A stretch of DNA of 8,532 nt from Rhodoferax sp. (GCA_016463455.1 JAEMRG010000075.1:1-8532), one strand, 5' to 3'; positions 1 to 7,125 are shown, counted from the stretch's first letter. The notes: a model not told the origin generated them from the letters alone. Numbers and translations are program-made.

Positions 1-16
1 AACTAATAATTTGCCC

Positions 17-826
17 ATGAACTTTGGCCTCATCATCATTGGCGATGAAATACTCTCCGGCAAGCGCGCTGATAAACACCTCCCCAAAGCCATAGAGCTT
101 CTAAGCAATCGCGGCCTGCAAGTCGCCTATGCCCATTACCTGGGTGACGATCCCCAGCGCATTACGGCATCGCTGGCCGAGGCCTTTGATAGCGGCGATG
201 TCGTTTTTTCTTTTGGTGGCATAGGTGCCACGCCGGACGACCATACCCGTCAATGTGCTGCAGCTGCCCTTGGGCGGCCGCTGCAATTGCACCCGGGGGC
301 GCGTACGCTCATCTTGGAGCGGATGCGCGATATTGCGCTGGAAAACGGCCACGCCTTTGATCCTGACCGTGAGGACAACGTCCACCGACTGGAGATGGGG
401 CGTTTCCCTGAAGGCGCGAGCTTGATTCCCAACCCGTATAACAAGATTGCTGGGTTTAGTTGTCAGGGGCAGGGCGACGGGGCGGTGCACTTCGTGCCCG
501 GTTTTCCGGTGATGGCTTGGCCGATGATGGAATGGGTGCTCGATACCCTTTACCGCACGCACTTCAGGCAGGATGCGCATGTGGAACTGTCCGTCATTGT
601 CATGGGCGCCATGGAGGCAACGCTCACGCCGCTGATGCAAAGTGTGCAGGACACCCACCCGGTCAAGGTGTTCAGCCTGCCCAGCGTGGACCATCCCCAA
701 TACGGACGGCATATTGAATTGGGCGTTAAGGGTGCGCCCGAGGCGGCGGGGCCGGCGTTTGAAACCCTGAAAAAAGGCTTGGCCGCCTTTGACGCGGAAC
801 TAGGCCCCGAATTGGTGCGCAGATAG
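17..826 (+). CDS. CinA/MoaB-like molybdopterin-binding domain protein (single-domain CinA-type)
   Basis: This 269-residue protein consists of one MoCF-biosynthesis (MoaB/MogA-like) domain, the fold found at the N-terminus of CinA. Visible motifs are the opening strand ending GDEILSG (residues 9-15) and GGIGATPDD (67-75), which matches the family's GG-x-G-x-T-x-DD nucleotide/pterin-binding loop, with Ala71 where many members have Pro. Full-length CinA is usually about 400 residues and carries a C-terminal nicotinamide-nucleotide amidase domain, which is absent here. The protein ends normally at a TAG, so this looks like the short family form rather than a truncation. The substrate is unknown. 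I chose the ATG at 17, two codons after an in-frame TTG at 11, because family members begin close to the first strand. No Shine-Dalgarno site is visible, and no in-frame stop lies upstream within the window, so a start before the window cannot be excluded. The stop lies 26 bp before the first glnA operator. Confidence 0.85.
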   Translation: MNFGLIIIGDEILSGKRADKHLPKAIELLSNRGLQVAYAHYLGDDPQRITASLAEAFDSGDVVFSFGGIGATPDDHTRQCAAAALGRPLQLHPGARTLILERMRDIALENGHAFDPDREDNVHRLEMGRFPEGASLIPNPYNKIAGFSCQGQGDGAVHFVPGFPVMAWPMMEWVLDTLYRTHFRQDAHVELSVIVMGAMEATLTPLMQSVQDTHPVKVFSLPSVDHPQYGRHIELGVKGAPEAAGPAFETLKKGLAAFDAELGPELVRR

Positions 827-852
827 CCAAAACACCCTCTAAGCTTAAAAAC

Positions 853-867
853 GCACTTAATAAGTGC
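853..867 (+). promoter_or_regulatory. NtrC operator, distal site for glnA
   Basis: GCACTTAATAAGTGC is a perfect inverted repeat with GCAC and GTGC separated by 7 nt, the arrangement of the enteric NtrC site (TGCACC-N5-GGTGCA). Its centre, about base 860, lies roughly 150 bp upstream of the start point predicted from the sigma54 element, a normal distance for an enhancer-like NtrC site. NtrC is encoded downstream in this window. Binding is inferred from the motif. Confidence 0.8.
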
Positions 868-872
868 AATAA

Positions 873-889
873 TGCACCGTAAAAGTGCA
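873..889 (+). promoter_or_regulatory. NtrC operator, proximal site for glnA
   Basis: TGCACCGTAAAAGTGCA matches the NtrC consensus TGCACC-N5-GGTGCA at all outer positions and departs from it at one inner base of the right arm. Its centre (881) is 21 bp from that of the distal site, two helical turns, so two NtrC dimers would lie on the same face of the DNA, as expected for cooperative binding. It sits about 130 bp upstream of the predicted start point. Confidence 0.85.
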
Positions 890-984
890 CTATAAATTCT
901 CTTGCGACACATCCGCACAGGGTGAATTGGAGCACAAGGCAGAATGTAGGGCGGAGATTGTGTTTTGTGACCTCAGCAAGCCGC

Positions 985-1000
985 TGGCATAAAAACTGCG
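985..1000 (+). promoter_or_regulatory. sigma54 (RpoN) -24/-12 promoter of glnA
   Basis: TGGCATAAAAACTGCG matches the RpoN consensus TGGCAC-N5-TTGCA, with GG at 986-987 and GC at 998-999 in the required spacing. It differs at the last base of the -24 block (T for C), at the first T of the -12 block and at its last base. Transcription would start near 1010-1012, giving a leader of about 39 nt before glnA. The two NtrC sites upstream support the call, since RpoN promoters need such an activator. Confidence 0.85.
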
Positions 1001-1037
1001 GTAACTCGCAAGCAATCCCTTTTTTACAACCGTGCAA

Positions 1038-1043
1038 CAGGAG
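1038..1043 (+). promoter_or_regulatory. Shine-Dalgarno site deciding the glnA start
   Basis: CAGGAG lies 6 nt before the ATG at 1050. This favours that codon over an in-frame GTG at 1032, which lies upstream of the ribosome-binding site and would add six residues not typical of the family. Confidence 0.8.
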
Positions 1044-1049
1044 TATTTG

Positions 1050-2465
1050 ATGGCCAAGACCGTCGCAGACGTGATGAAGATGGTGAAAGAGAACGAAGTC
1101 AAGTTTGTTGACTTCCGCTTCACCGATACCCGTGGAAAAGAGCAGCATGTGACCGTGCCGATCTCGCATTTTGATGAAGACAAGTTCACCTCCGGCCACG
1201 CCTTTGACGGCTCGTCGATCGCCGGTTGGAAAGGCATTGAAGCCTCGGACATGCAACTCATGCCCGATGCCAATACCGCCAACATTGACCCGTTTTTTGA
1301 AGAGACCACCCTTTTCATGAGCTGCGACGTGGTCGAGCCTAGCGACGGTAAAGCTTATGACCGCGACCCCCGCTCCATCGCTAAGCGCGCTGAGGCCTAC
1401 CTCAAAGCCTCAGGCATTGGTGATACGGCCTTCTTCGGTCCCGAGCCCGAGTTCTTCATTTTTGACGATGTGCGCTGGAACACCGATATGTCGGGCACGT
1501 TCTTCAAAATCGATGAAGCGGAAGCGCCCTGGAACAGCGGCAAAACCATGGACGGCGGAAACAAAGGCCACCGCCCCACCGTCAAAGGTGGTTATTTCCC
1601 CGTGCCACCTGTGGACAGCACCCAGGACATGCGCGCAGAAATGTCGCTGATTCTGGAGTCTTTGGGTATTCCGGTTGAAGTCTTCCACCACGAAGTGGCC
1701 GGTGCGGGTCAGAACGAAATTGGCACCAAGTTCAGCACCCTGGTGCAACGCGCCGACTGGACCCAGATCCTGAAGTACGTGGTGCAAAACGTGGCCCACA
1801 ACTTCGGCAAAACCGCGACCTTCATGCCCAAGCCTATCGTTGGCGACAATGGCTCGGGCATGCATGTGCACCAGTCCATCTGGAAAGACGGCAAAAACCT
1901 GTTCGCCGGTGACGGCTATGCAGGTTTGTCGGATGTTGCGCTGTACTACATCGGCGGCATCATCAAGCACGCGCGCGCGCTCAACGCCATCACCAACCCC
2001 GGCACCAACAGCTACAAGCGTTTGGTTCCTGGCTACGAGGCACCGGTCAAGTTGGCTTATTCGTCGCGTAACCGGTCGGCATCGATTCGTATCCCCTTTG
2101 TGGCGAACCCCAAGGGCCGTCGCATTGAGGCACGTTTCCCCGATCCACTGATGAACCCCTACCTGGGCTTCGCGGCCTTGATGATGGCGGGTCTGGACGG
2201 CGTGGAGAACAAGATCCATCCCGGCGAAGCTGCTACCAAAGACCTCTACCACCTGCCACCGGAAGAGGACGCTTTGGTCCCCACCGTCTGCCATAGCCTG
2301 GACCAGGCGCTGGACTGCCTCGCTGCCGACCACGCCTTCCTGACCAAGGGTGGCGTGTTCACTGAGAGCATGCTCGAAGCCTATATCGAACTCAAAATGG
2401 GCGAAGTGACGCGTCTGCGCCAGGCCACCCATCCTATTGAATTTGATATGTATTATTCGCTGTAA
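1050..2465 (+). CDS. glnA: Glutamine synthetase type I (GSI-beta)
   Basis: This enzyme makes glutamine from glutamate, ammonia and ATP and is the main ammonium-assimilating enzyme of the cytoplasm, working as a dodecamer. The protein has 471 residues, normal for GSI. The N-terminal beta-grasp domain carries the DGSS motif from Asp53, the residue equivalent to the catalytic aspartate that helps bind ammonium. FGPEPEFF and NEIGTKF contribute metal and glutamate ligands, and the ATP-binding signature KPIVGDNGSGMHVHQS covers residues 261-276. Further on are the NPGTNSYKRL and SSRNRSASIRIP active-site segments. Tyr400 in DLYHLPPEE matches the tyrosine adenylylated by GlnE, so activity is probably also controlled post-translationally. 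Transcription is predicted from the sigma54 promoter at 985-1000 under phosphorylated NtrC, and an intrinsic terminator follows 80 bp after the stop. The start is set by the Shine-Dalgarno site at 1038. Confidence 0.98.
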   Translation: MAKTVADVMKMVKENEVKFVDFRFTDTRGKEQHVTVPISHFDEDKFTSGHAFDGSSIAGWKGIEASDMQLMPDANTANIDPFFEETTLFMSCDVVEPSDGKAYDRDPRSIAKRAEAYLKASGIGDTAFFGPEPEFFIFDDVRWNTDMSGTFFKIDEAEAPWNSGKTMDGGNKGHRPTVKGGYFPVPPVDSTQDMRAEMSLILESLGIPVEVFHHEVAGAGQNEIGTKFSTLVQRADWTQILKYVVQNVAHNFGKTATFMPKPIVGDNGSGMHVHQSIWKDGKNLFAGDGYAGLSDVALYYIGGIIKHARALNAITNPGTNSYKRLVPGYEAPVKLAYSSRNRSASIRIPFVANPKGRRIEARFPDPLMNPYLGFAALMMAGLDGVENKIHPGEAATKDLYHLPPEEDALVPTVCHSLDQALDCLAADHAFLTKGGVFTESMLEAYIELKMGEVTRLRQATHPIEFDMYYSL

Positions 2466-2544
2466 TGCCGTCTTCGCGACGCACCGGCCAGGCTTGTAGG
2501 CAACTGCTTGCACGCCGGCTGGTGGTGTCGCAAGGCCTCGCACG

Positions 2545-2570
2545 AAAAGACGGCTGCGGCCGTCTTTTTT
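2545..2570 (+). terminator. Rho-independent terminator after glnA
   Basis: AAAAGACGGC (2545-2554) pairs perfectly with GCCGTCTTTT (2559-2568) around a TGCG loop, and the run of T continues to 2570. This is a strong intrinsic terminator for glnA. It ends only 13 nt before the ATG of the next gene, so the downstream genes depend either on read-through or on a promoter close to or within this hairpin. Confidence 0.9.
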
Positions 2571-2583
2571 GTTGAGCAGTCTG

Positions 2584-3075
2584 ATGACTCCTACCTTTCT
2601 GTTTCCCAGCCTCTTGTTATTGCTTGTTGCGATGGCTGGAAGCGGCGCATACGCGCAAGACCGCATTTATCGCTGCGGCAACGAATACACCAATATCGTC
2701 ACCCGCGCCCAGGAAAAGACTTGTACCCTGATCACGACCGGCAATGTGACCGTGGTACCCGCCGATAAAGCATCCGGCACCAAGCTAGCGCGCCCCGCGG
2801 TGCGACAGGATGCACCGGCGCAGCGCACTAAAGACATAGAAGCGCGCACCATTTTGGAATCCGAGCTGAAAAAAGCGCAAAGCCAGCTGGCCGAGATCAA
2901 ACAGGAATACCAGGGCGGCGAGCCTGAAAAACTGGGCCCTGAAACCCGCAACTACCAAAAATACCTGGACCGCAAAGCTGAGCTGAAAGCCCGTCTTGAC
3001 AGGACCGAAGCGGACATCGTCAGCCTGCGCCGCGAAATCGGGCGCTTGCCCGGCGGCGTCGCCAGCACGCCCTAA
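2584..3075 (+). CDS. Small exported coiled-coil protein of unknown function (DUF4124-like N-terminus)
   Basis: I cannot assign a function. The 163-residue product begins with a clear signal peptide: a hydrophobic run rich in leucine (residues 5-18) and a likely signal peptidase site after AYA at residue 24. The mature N-terminus has the short IYRCG-type segment with Cys31 and Cys47, which could form a disulfide in the periplasm. It loosely recalls DUF4124 proteins, but that is from memory. Residues 82-152 are rich in Lys, Glu, Leu and Ala with heptad-like spacing and form two likely coiled-coil helices broken near 110-127. The ATG at 2584 is preferred over a TTG at 2569, which lies inside the terminator's T-run; only a weak GAG (2574-2576) serves as ribosome site. 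The stop is 4 nt before ntrB, suggesting cotranslation with it. A periplasmic protein between glnA and ntrB has no obvious role in PII-NtrBC signalling. Confidence 0.8.
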   Translation: MTPTFLFPSLLLLLVAMAGSGAYAQDRIYRCGNEYTNIVTRAQEKTCTLITTGNVTVVPADKASGTKLARPAVRQDAPAQRTKDIEARTILESELKKAQSQLAEIKQEYQGGEPEKLGPETRNYQKYLDRKAELKARLDRTEADIVSLRREIGRLPGGVASTP

Positions 3076-3079
3076 ACCC

Positions 3080-4138
3080 ATGGCAAACACCACGCCTTAC
3101 CAAAGCTTTGATCTGCTGGCCAGTCTGGTGGCCGTGGTGCAAGGCGACGCGAAGGTGGTGTTTTCCAATGCGGCACTCGAAGACGTACTGGGCATTTCGC
3201 GCCGTGCCATTGTGGGCGCTAGCCTGGCCGATGTGTTTAGTGAACCGGCCGCGTTGCGCGATGCACTGGTCGGAGCCTCGCACAATGCGTTTGCGACTTT
3301 GCGCTATGACGGCTTTTTGCGCCGCAACGGGCAGGATTTGCTGCCGGTGCACGTGATCGTTACGGACGCCGATACCCAGGGTTATTGGGTAGTGGAACTG
3401 ATGCCCCAGGAACAGCAAACCCGCCAAGACCGCGAAGAGCGATTGGCGCAGCAGGCCCTGGCCAACAAAGAGCTGATTCGCAACTTGGCGCACGAGATTA
3501 AAAACCCCTTGGGCGGCATCCGCGGCGCGGCGCAGTTGCTCGAAATGGAGATCGCCTCCAGCGGCCTGAGCGAATACACCCAGGTCATCATTCGCGAAGC
3601 CGACCGCCTGCAAACCCTGGTAGATCGCTTGCTTGCGCCGCACCGGCGAGCGCACATGGTGGGTGATGTCAACATCCACGAGGTGTGTGAACGGGTGCGC
3701 TCCCTCATCGTGGCCGAATTCCCCAAGGGCTTACGCGTGGTACGCGATTACGATGTTTCCATTCCCGAATTTCGCGGCGATGTGGAGCAGCTCATACAGA
3801 CCGTGCTCAATATTGCACACAATGCCTGCCAAGCCCTGGCCGAGCGCATGGCCCAGGGCGAAGCGCAACTGACTTTGTGCACCCGCATTGCGCGCCAGGT
3901 CACTTTCGGAAAAATGCGCTACAGGCTGGCACTGGAATTGCATGTCATAGACAACGGACCGGGTGTGCCCGATTCGATCAAGGACCGCATTTTCTACCCC
4001 CTGGTTTCGGGCAGAGACGGCGGCTCCGGCCTAGGGCTGACATTGGCGCAAACCTTTGTCCAGCAGCACCATGGCCAGATCGAGGTCGATAGCCAGCCTG
4101 GCCGCACGGATTTCAAAATATTGATCCCTTTACCCTAG
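3080..4138 (+). CDS. glnL: Nitrogen regulation sensor histidine kinase/phosphatase NtrB
   Basis: NtrB (GlnL) phosphorylates NtrC when nitrogen is short and dephosphorylates it when PII signals sufficiency. The 352-residue protein has no membrane segment, as expected for a cytoplasmic sensor. A PAS-like domain fills about residues 10-110. The dimerisation and phosphotransfer helix carries LAHEIKNPLGG with the phospho-accepting His138. The ATP-binding domain shows the N-box NIAHNA (Asn244, Asn248), the G1 box DNGPGVP (291-297), an FYPLVSGR segment and the G2 box GGSGLGL (314-320), so all kinase motifs are intact. The ATG at 3080 is 4 nt after the preceding stop. An in-frame extension back to 2996 would overlap the upstream gene with a sequence lacking family character, so I reject it. 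No Shine-Dalgarno site is visible, which fits translational coupling. ntrC follows after 26 nt. Confidence 0.95.
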   Translation: MANTTPYQSFDLLASLVAVVQGDAKVVFSNAALEDVLGISRRAIVGASLADVFSEPAALRDALVGASHNAFATLRYDGFLRRNGQDLLPVHVIVTDADTQGYWVVELMPQEQQTRQDREERLAQQALANKELIRNLAHEIKNPLGGIRGAAQLLEMEIASSGLSEYTQVIIREADRLQTLVDRLLAPHRRAHMVGDVNIHEVCERVRSLIVAEFPKGLRVVRDYDVSIPEFRGDVEQLIQTVLNIAHNACQALAERMAQGEAQLTLCTRIARQVTFGKMRYRLALELHVIDNGPGVPDSIKDRIFYPLVSGRDGGSGLGLTLAQTFVQQHHGQIEVDSQPGRTDFKILIPLP

Positions 4139-4164
4139 TTGGAAACAGCGTAGAAAGCACACCG

Positions 4165-5757
4165 ATGAAGCCGATTTGGATCGTAGATGATGACCAGTCC
4201 ATACGCTTTGTGCTGGAAAAAGCCTTGTTGCGTGAACAGTTGCCCACGCGCAGTTTTTCCAATGCCCGCGATGTGCTCGCTGCGCTCAGCAGCGATGATG
4301 AAGTGCCGCAAATTTTGGTCAGCGACATCCGCATGCCAGGCGGCTCGGGCCTGGATTTGCTGGACAAAGTCAAGGCCAAACACCCGGGTCTGCCGGTCAT
4401 CATCATGACCGCTTTTTCCGACCTCGATAGCGCCGTCAGCGCATTTCAAGGGGGTGCGTTTGAATACCTTCCCAAGCCTTTTGACCTGCCCAAAGCCATC
4501 GAACTCATACGTCGGGCGGTGCAGGAAAGCCAGCGCGAAGAGTTTGCCGAAGAGCGCATGGCCGATACGCCGGAAATGTTGGGTCAGGCACCGGCGATGC
4601 AGGATGTATTCCGCGCCATTGGTCGCTTAAGCCAAAGCAATGTCACGGTCATGATTACCGGCGAATCGGGCTCGGGCAAAGAGTTGGTGGCCCGTGCCTT
4701 GCACAAGCATTCGCCTCGCGCCAGTGGCCCTTTTGTGGCGATCAACACCGCGGCGATTCCCAAAGAACTGTTAGAGAGTGAGCTCTTTGGCCACGAGCGC
4801 GGCGCCTTTACCGGAGCGCAGGCGCAGCGGCGCGGACGCTTTGAGCAGGCCGATGCAGGCACTTTGTTTTTAGACGAAATTGGCGATATGCCTTTCGAAT
4901 TGCAAACCAGGCTGTTGCGCGTGCTCAGCGACGGCCATTTCTACCGCGTAGGCGGCCACAGCGCCATCAAAGCCAATGTGCGCGTGATCGCTGCCACGCA
5001 CCAGGACTTGGAACTGCGCGTACAGCAAGGCGCGTTTCGCGAGGACTTGTTCCACCGCCTGAATGTGATCCGCCTGCGCTTGCCGGCTTTGCGCGAGCGC
5101 CGCCAAGACATCCCCATGCTCACGCGCCACTTTTTGCAGCACAGCGCCAAGCAACTCGGCGTCGAACCCAAACGCATCGCCGACAGTGCCCTGGCGGCGA
5201 TCGAAAACTTTGCCTTCCCCGGCAATGTGCGTCAACTTGAAAACGTGTGCCATTGGCTGACGGTGATGGCGCCGGCCCAGGTGATTGAACCCAAAGACTT
5301 GCCGCCTGAATTTGGTGTGTACAAGCACCAGAGCGCGGCGCAAGTCAGCTCTGAGAGTGCTTCCGATGGCACTGCCATGGTGCGCAGCAATAGCGACCTT
5401 GAGCTCTTGAACCAAGCGCCGGGTGTTCCAAGCGATGGCGAGGCGCTGCACGAGGCTTCTATTGCGTGGCCTTTACCCGAGACGCTGACCCTCACGGCTA
5501 GGGCTGCGCCACCGCTAACCGGTTGGGAAGTCGAACTCGAAGACGAAGCGCTGACCCTGCTGCGTACTGGCCATGTGGAAGTGTGGGATACGCTGACCCG
5601 CCGCTTTGAGGCGCGCATGATTGCGGCCGCGCTGACCAATACGCGCGGCCGCCGCATCGAAGCGGCCACCAAACTGGGAATTGGCCGCAATACCATCACC
5701 CGCAAAATCCAGGAACTCGGGCTGGACAAAAAGCTGGCGCTGTCCCCTGAAGAGTAA
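4165..5757 (+). CDS. glnG: Nitrogen regulation response regulator NtrC, sigma54-dependent activator
   Basis: NtrC (GlnG), once phosphorylated by NtrB, forms oligomers on enhancer sites and uses ATP hydrolysis to open sigma54 promoters such as that of glnA. The receiver domain (about 1-120) has the acidic pocket Asp8-Asp10, phospho-acceptor Asp54 and Lys104. The AAA+ domain (about 138-380) has Walker A GESGSGK (166-172), the sigma54-contacting loop GAFTGA (213-218), Walker B ending Asp237-Glu238, and arginine-finger region residues Arg292 and Arg298. The C-terminal Fis-type helix-turn-helix occupies about 481-520. At 530 residues it is some 60 longer than the enteric protein, the excess lying in a polar, low-complexity linker at about 384-453. 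The ATG at 4165 has a weak GAAAG ribosome site 7 nt upstream. Its probable targets are the operators at 853-889. Confidence 0.97.
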   Translation: MKPIWIVDDDQSIRFVLEKALLREQLPTRSFSNARDVLAALSSDDEVPQILVSDIRMPGGSGLDLLDKVKAKHPGLPVIIMTAFSDLDSAVSAFQGGAFEYLPKPFDLPKAIELIRRAVQESQREEFAEERMADTPEMLGQAPAMQDVFRAIGRLSQSNVTVMITGESGSGKELVARALHKHSPRASGPFVAINTAAIPKELLESELFGHERGAFTGAQAQRRGRFEQADAGTLFLDEIGDMPFELQTRLLRVLSDGHFYRVGGHSAIKANVRVIAATHQDLELRVQQGAFREDLFHRLNVIRLRLPALRERRQDIPMLTRHFLQHSAKQLGVEPKRIADSALAAIENFAFPGNVRQLENVCHWLTVMAPAQVIEPKDLPPEFGVYKHQSAAQVSSESASDGTAMVRSNSDLELLNQAPGVPSDGEALHEASIAWPLPETLTLTARAAPPLTGWEVELEDEALTLLRTGHVEVWDTLTRRFEARMIAAALTNTRGRRIEAATKLGIGRNTITRKIQELGLDKKLALSPEE

Positions 5758-5786
5758 GCAGCCAAGTTGGGCAGCAGCTGAAGGCG

Positions 5787-5812
5787 CTTGCGGCCTATGT
5801 TTAGGCTGCAAG
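5787..5812. other. Hairpin at the ntrC/xth convergent junction
   Basis: Bases 5787-5797 pair with 5802-5812 to give an 11-bp stem with one G.T pair and a TGTT loop. It begins 29 bp after the ntrC stop and lies 35 bp beyond the xth stop. No T-run follows on either strand, so it is not a standard intrinsic terminator. It could protect 3' ends or assist termination of one or both convergent transcripts. Confidence 0.45.
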
Positions 5813-5847
5813 GTCGCCTCCAAGCCCTTGTTGGGTATCTGGGTAGC

Positions 5848-6612
5848 TCAGTCCAGTGTCAGTACGACGGGCGTATGGTCGCTGGGTCTTTCGTTTTTGC
5901 GGGGAGTTTTGTCGATGGCGCAGGCGCTCGCGCGCTCGCGCAGGGACTGGCTGATCAGAATGTGGTCAATGCGCAGGCCCCGGTTGCGGCGAAAGGCCAT
6001 GTCGCGGTAGTCCCACCAACTAAAGCTTTTGGGCGGCTGCGGAAACAGGCGCAGGCCGTCGTGCAAGCCCATGGCCACCAGCGCCCGCAGGTGGTAGCGC
6101 TCTTCCTCGGTGCAGTGGATTTGCTCGCGCATGCCTTCGGGGTCCCAGACATCGGCATCGTCAAAGGTGATGTTGTAGTCACCCATTAGCAGCAATTGCG
6201 GATGCGCCGCCATTTCCGCCTTGACCCAGGTGCGCAGCGCCTTAAGCCATTCCATTTTGTATTCAAACTTGTCGCTTCCCGGCGCCTGGCCGTTGGGAAA
6301 ATATGCGCCTATGACGCGCACACCCTGCACGGTGCCAGTGATCACACGTGCCAGTTCGTCTTCAAAGCCGGGAATGTTTTTCACCACATCGGTGGCCTCG
6401 GCTTTGGTCAGCAGGGCTACGCCGTTGTAGGTTTTTTGCCCGAACCACTGCGCTTGGTAACCGGCTTGCGCAAAAGCATCATGTGGGAATTTATCATCGG
6501 TGAGTTTGGTCTCTTGGAGCGCCAGCACATCGACCGGATTGGCAATAAGCCAGTCCAGCACCTGGGGCAGGCGTACGGCTAAAGAATTCACGTTCCAAGT
6601 GGCAAATTGCAT
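5848..6612 (-). CDS. xth: Exodeoxyribonuclease III, AP endonuclease
   Basis: Exonuclease III-type enzymes cut DNA 5' of abasic sites in base excision repair and also have 3' exonuclease and 3'-repair activity. The 254-residue protein has the full set of endonuclease/exonuclease/phosphatase-fold residues: Asn7 in WNVNS, Glu34 in LQETK (metal ligand), Asp145 and Asn147 in MGDYN, and Asp245-His246 in SDHTP. It is slightly shorter than the 268-residue E. coli XthA but looks complete. The ATG lies 3 nt after the folA stop and has no visible Shine-Dalgarno site, so translation is probably coupled to folA. It is the last gene of the thyA-folA-xth group and converges on ntrC. Confidence 0.95.
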   Translation of the reverse strand: MQFATWNVNSLAVRLPQVLDWLIANPVDVLALQETKLTDDKFPHDAFAQAGYQAQWFGQKTYNGVALLTKAEATDVVKNIPGFEDELARVITGTVQGVRVIGAYFPNGQAPGSDKFEYKMEWLKALRTWVKAEMAAHPQLLLMGDYNITFDDADVWDPEGMREQIHCTEEERYHLRALVAMGLHDGLRLFPQPPKSFSWWDYRDMAFRRNRGLRIDHILISQSLRERASACAIDKTPRKNERPSDHTPVVLTLD

Positions 6613-6615
6613 GGG

Positions 6616-7116
6616 CTAAAGCGGCGTGGTGCGCTGGTAATTCACAAAACTATAGGGCAGTCCTTGGGCCGAAATATGGGCTTCGCGGCTAGCCTCGCGC
6701 CATTCGCTGCCAAGCTGGGGCGCAAAGGCATCGCCTTGCACCTGTACATCTATTTCGGTCACGACCACACTGTGCGCCAGCGCCAAGGCTTGGGCGTAGA
6801 TTTGCGCACCGCCTATTACCCAGGCGTCGAACGCATCGCCGCAGTGCGCCAATGCATCTTGCAACGACGCCGCGGCCTGCGCGCCTTGGGCTTGCCAATC
6901 CGGCTGGCGCGTGACCACCAAGTTCAAGCGCCCTGGCAGCGGGCGAAATTTGGGGGGCAGCGAATCCCAGGTTTTGCGGCCCATGATGACCGGGCAGCCC
7001 AGGGTGTGGCGCTTGAAGTGCGCCAGGTCTTCGGGCAGGTGCCAGGGCAGGGTGTTGTTAGCGCCTATTACCCCATTGGCGGCGCGCGCGTAAATTAGGT
7101 GCAGGCGTGTAGCCAT
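6616..7116 (-). CDS. folA: Dihydrofolate reductase
   Basis: DHFR reduces dihydrofolate to tetrahydrofolate with NADPH, regenerating the cofactor that thymidylate synthase oxidises. The 166-residue protein is of normal chromosomal type. It shows the Met20-loop region with NGVIG (14-18), then LPWHLPEDL, where Asp30 aligns with catalytic Asp27 of E. coli, followed by the NADPH-binding segments IMGRKTWDSLP and VIGGAQIY. The C-terminal strand is present and the reading frame is intact. The start lies 9 nt after the thyA stop, and no strong Shine-Dalgarno site is visible in that gap. Its position directly after thyA is the common arrangement for these two enzymes. Confidence 0.96.
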   Translation of the reverse strand: MATRLHLIYARAANGVIGANNTLPWHLPEDLAHFKRHTLGCPVIMGRKTWDSLPPKFRPLPGRLNLVVTRQPDWQAQGAQAAASLQDALAHCGDAFDAWVIGGAQIYAQALALAHSVVVTEIDVQVQGDAFAPQLGSEWREASREAHISAQGLPYSFVNYQRTTPL

Positions 7117-7125
7117 GGCGGATGC

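Noticed and set aside
2509..2530. A GCAC...GGTG pair as a third NtrC site before the exported-protein gene
   Set aside because: The right arm does not match GTGC at the required spacing; only one half-site is good.
1410..2666. A long open frame (418 codons) on the minus strand opposite glnA
   Set aside because: It lies almost wholly antisense to a certain gene, has no family character, and is the kind of open frame produced by GC-biased third positions.
2508..2768. A plus-strand frame across the glnA terminator into the exported-protein gene
   Set aside because: It runs through the terminator and overlaps a gene with a clear signal peptide in a different frame.
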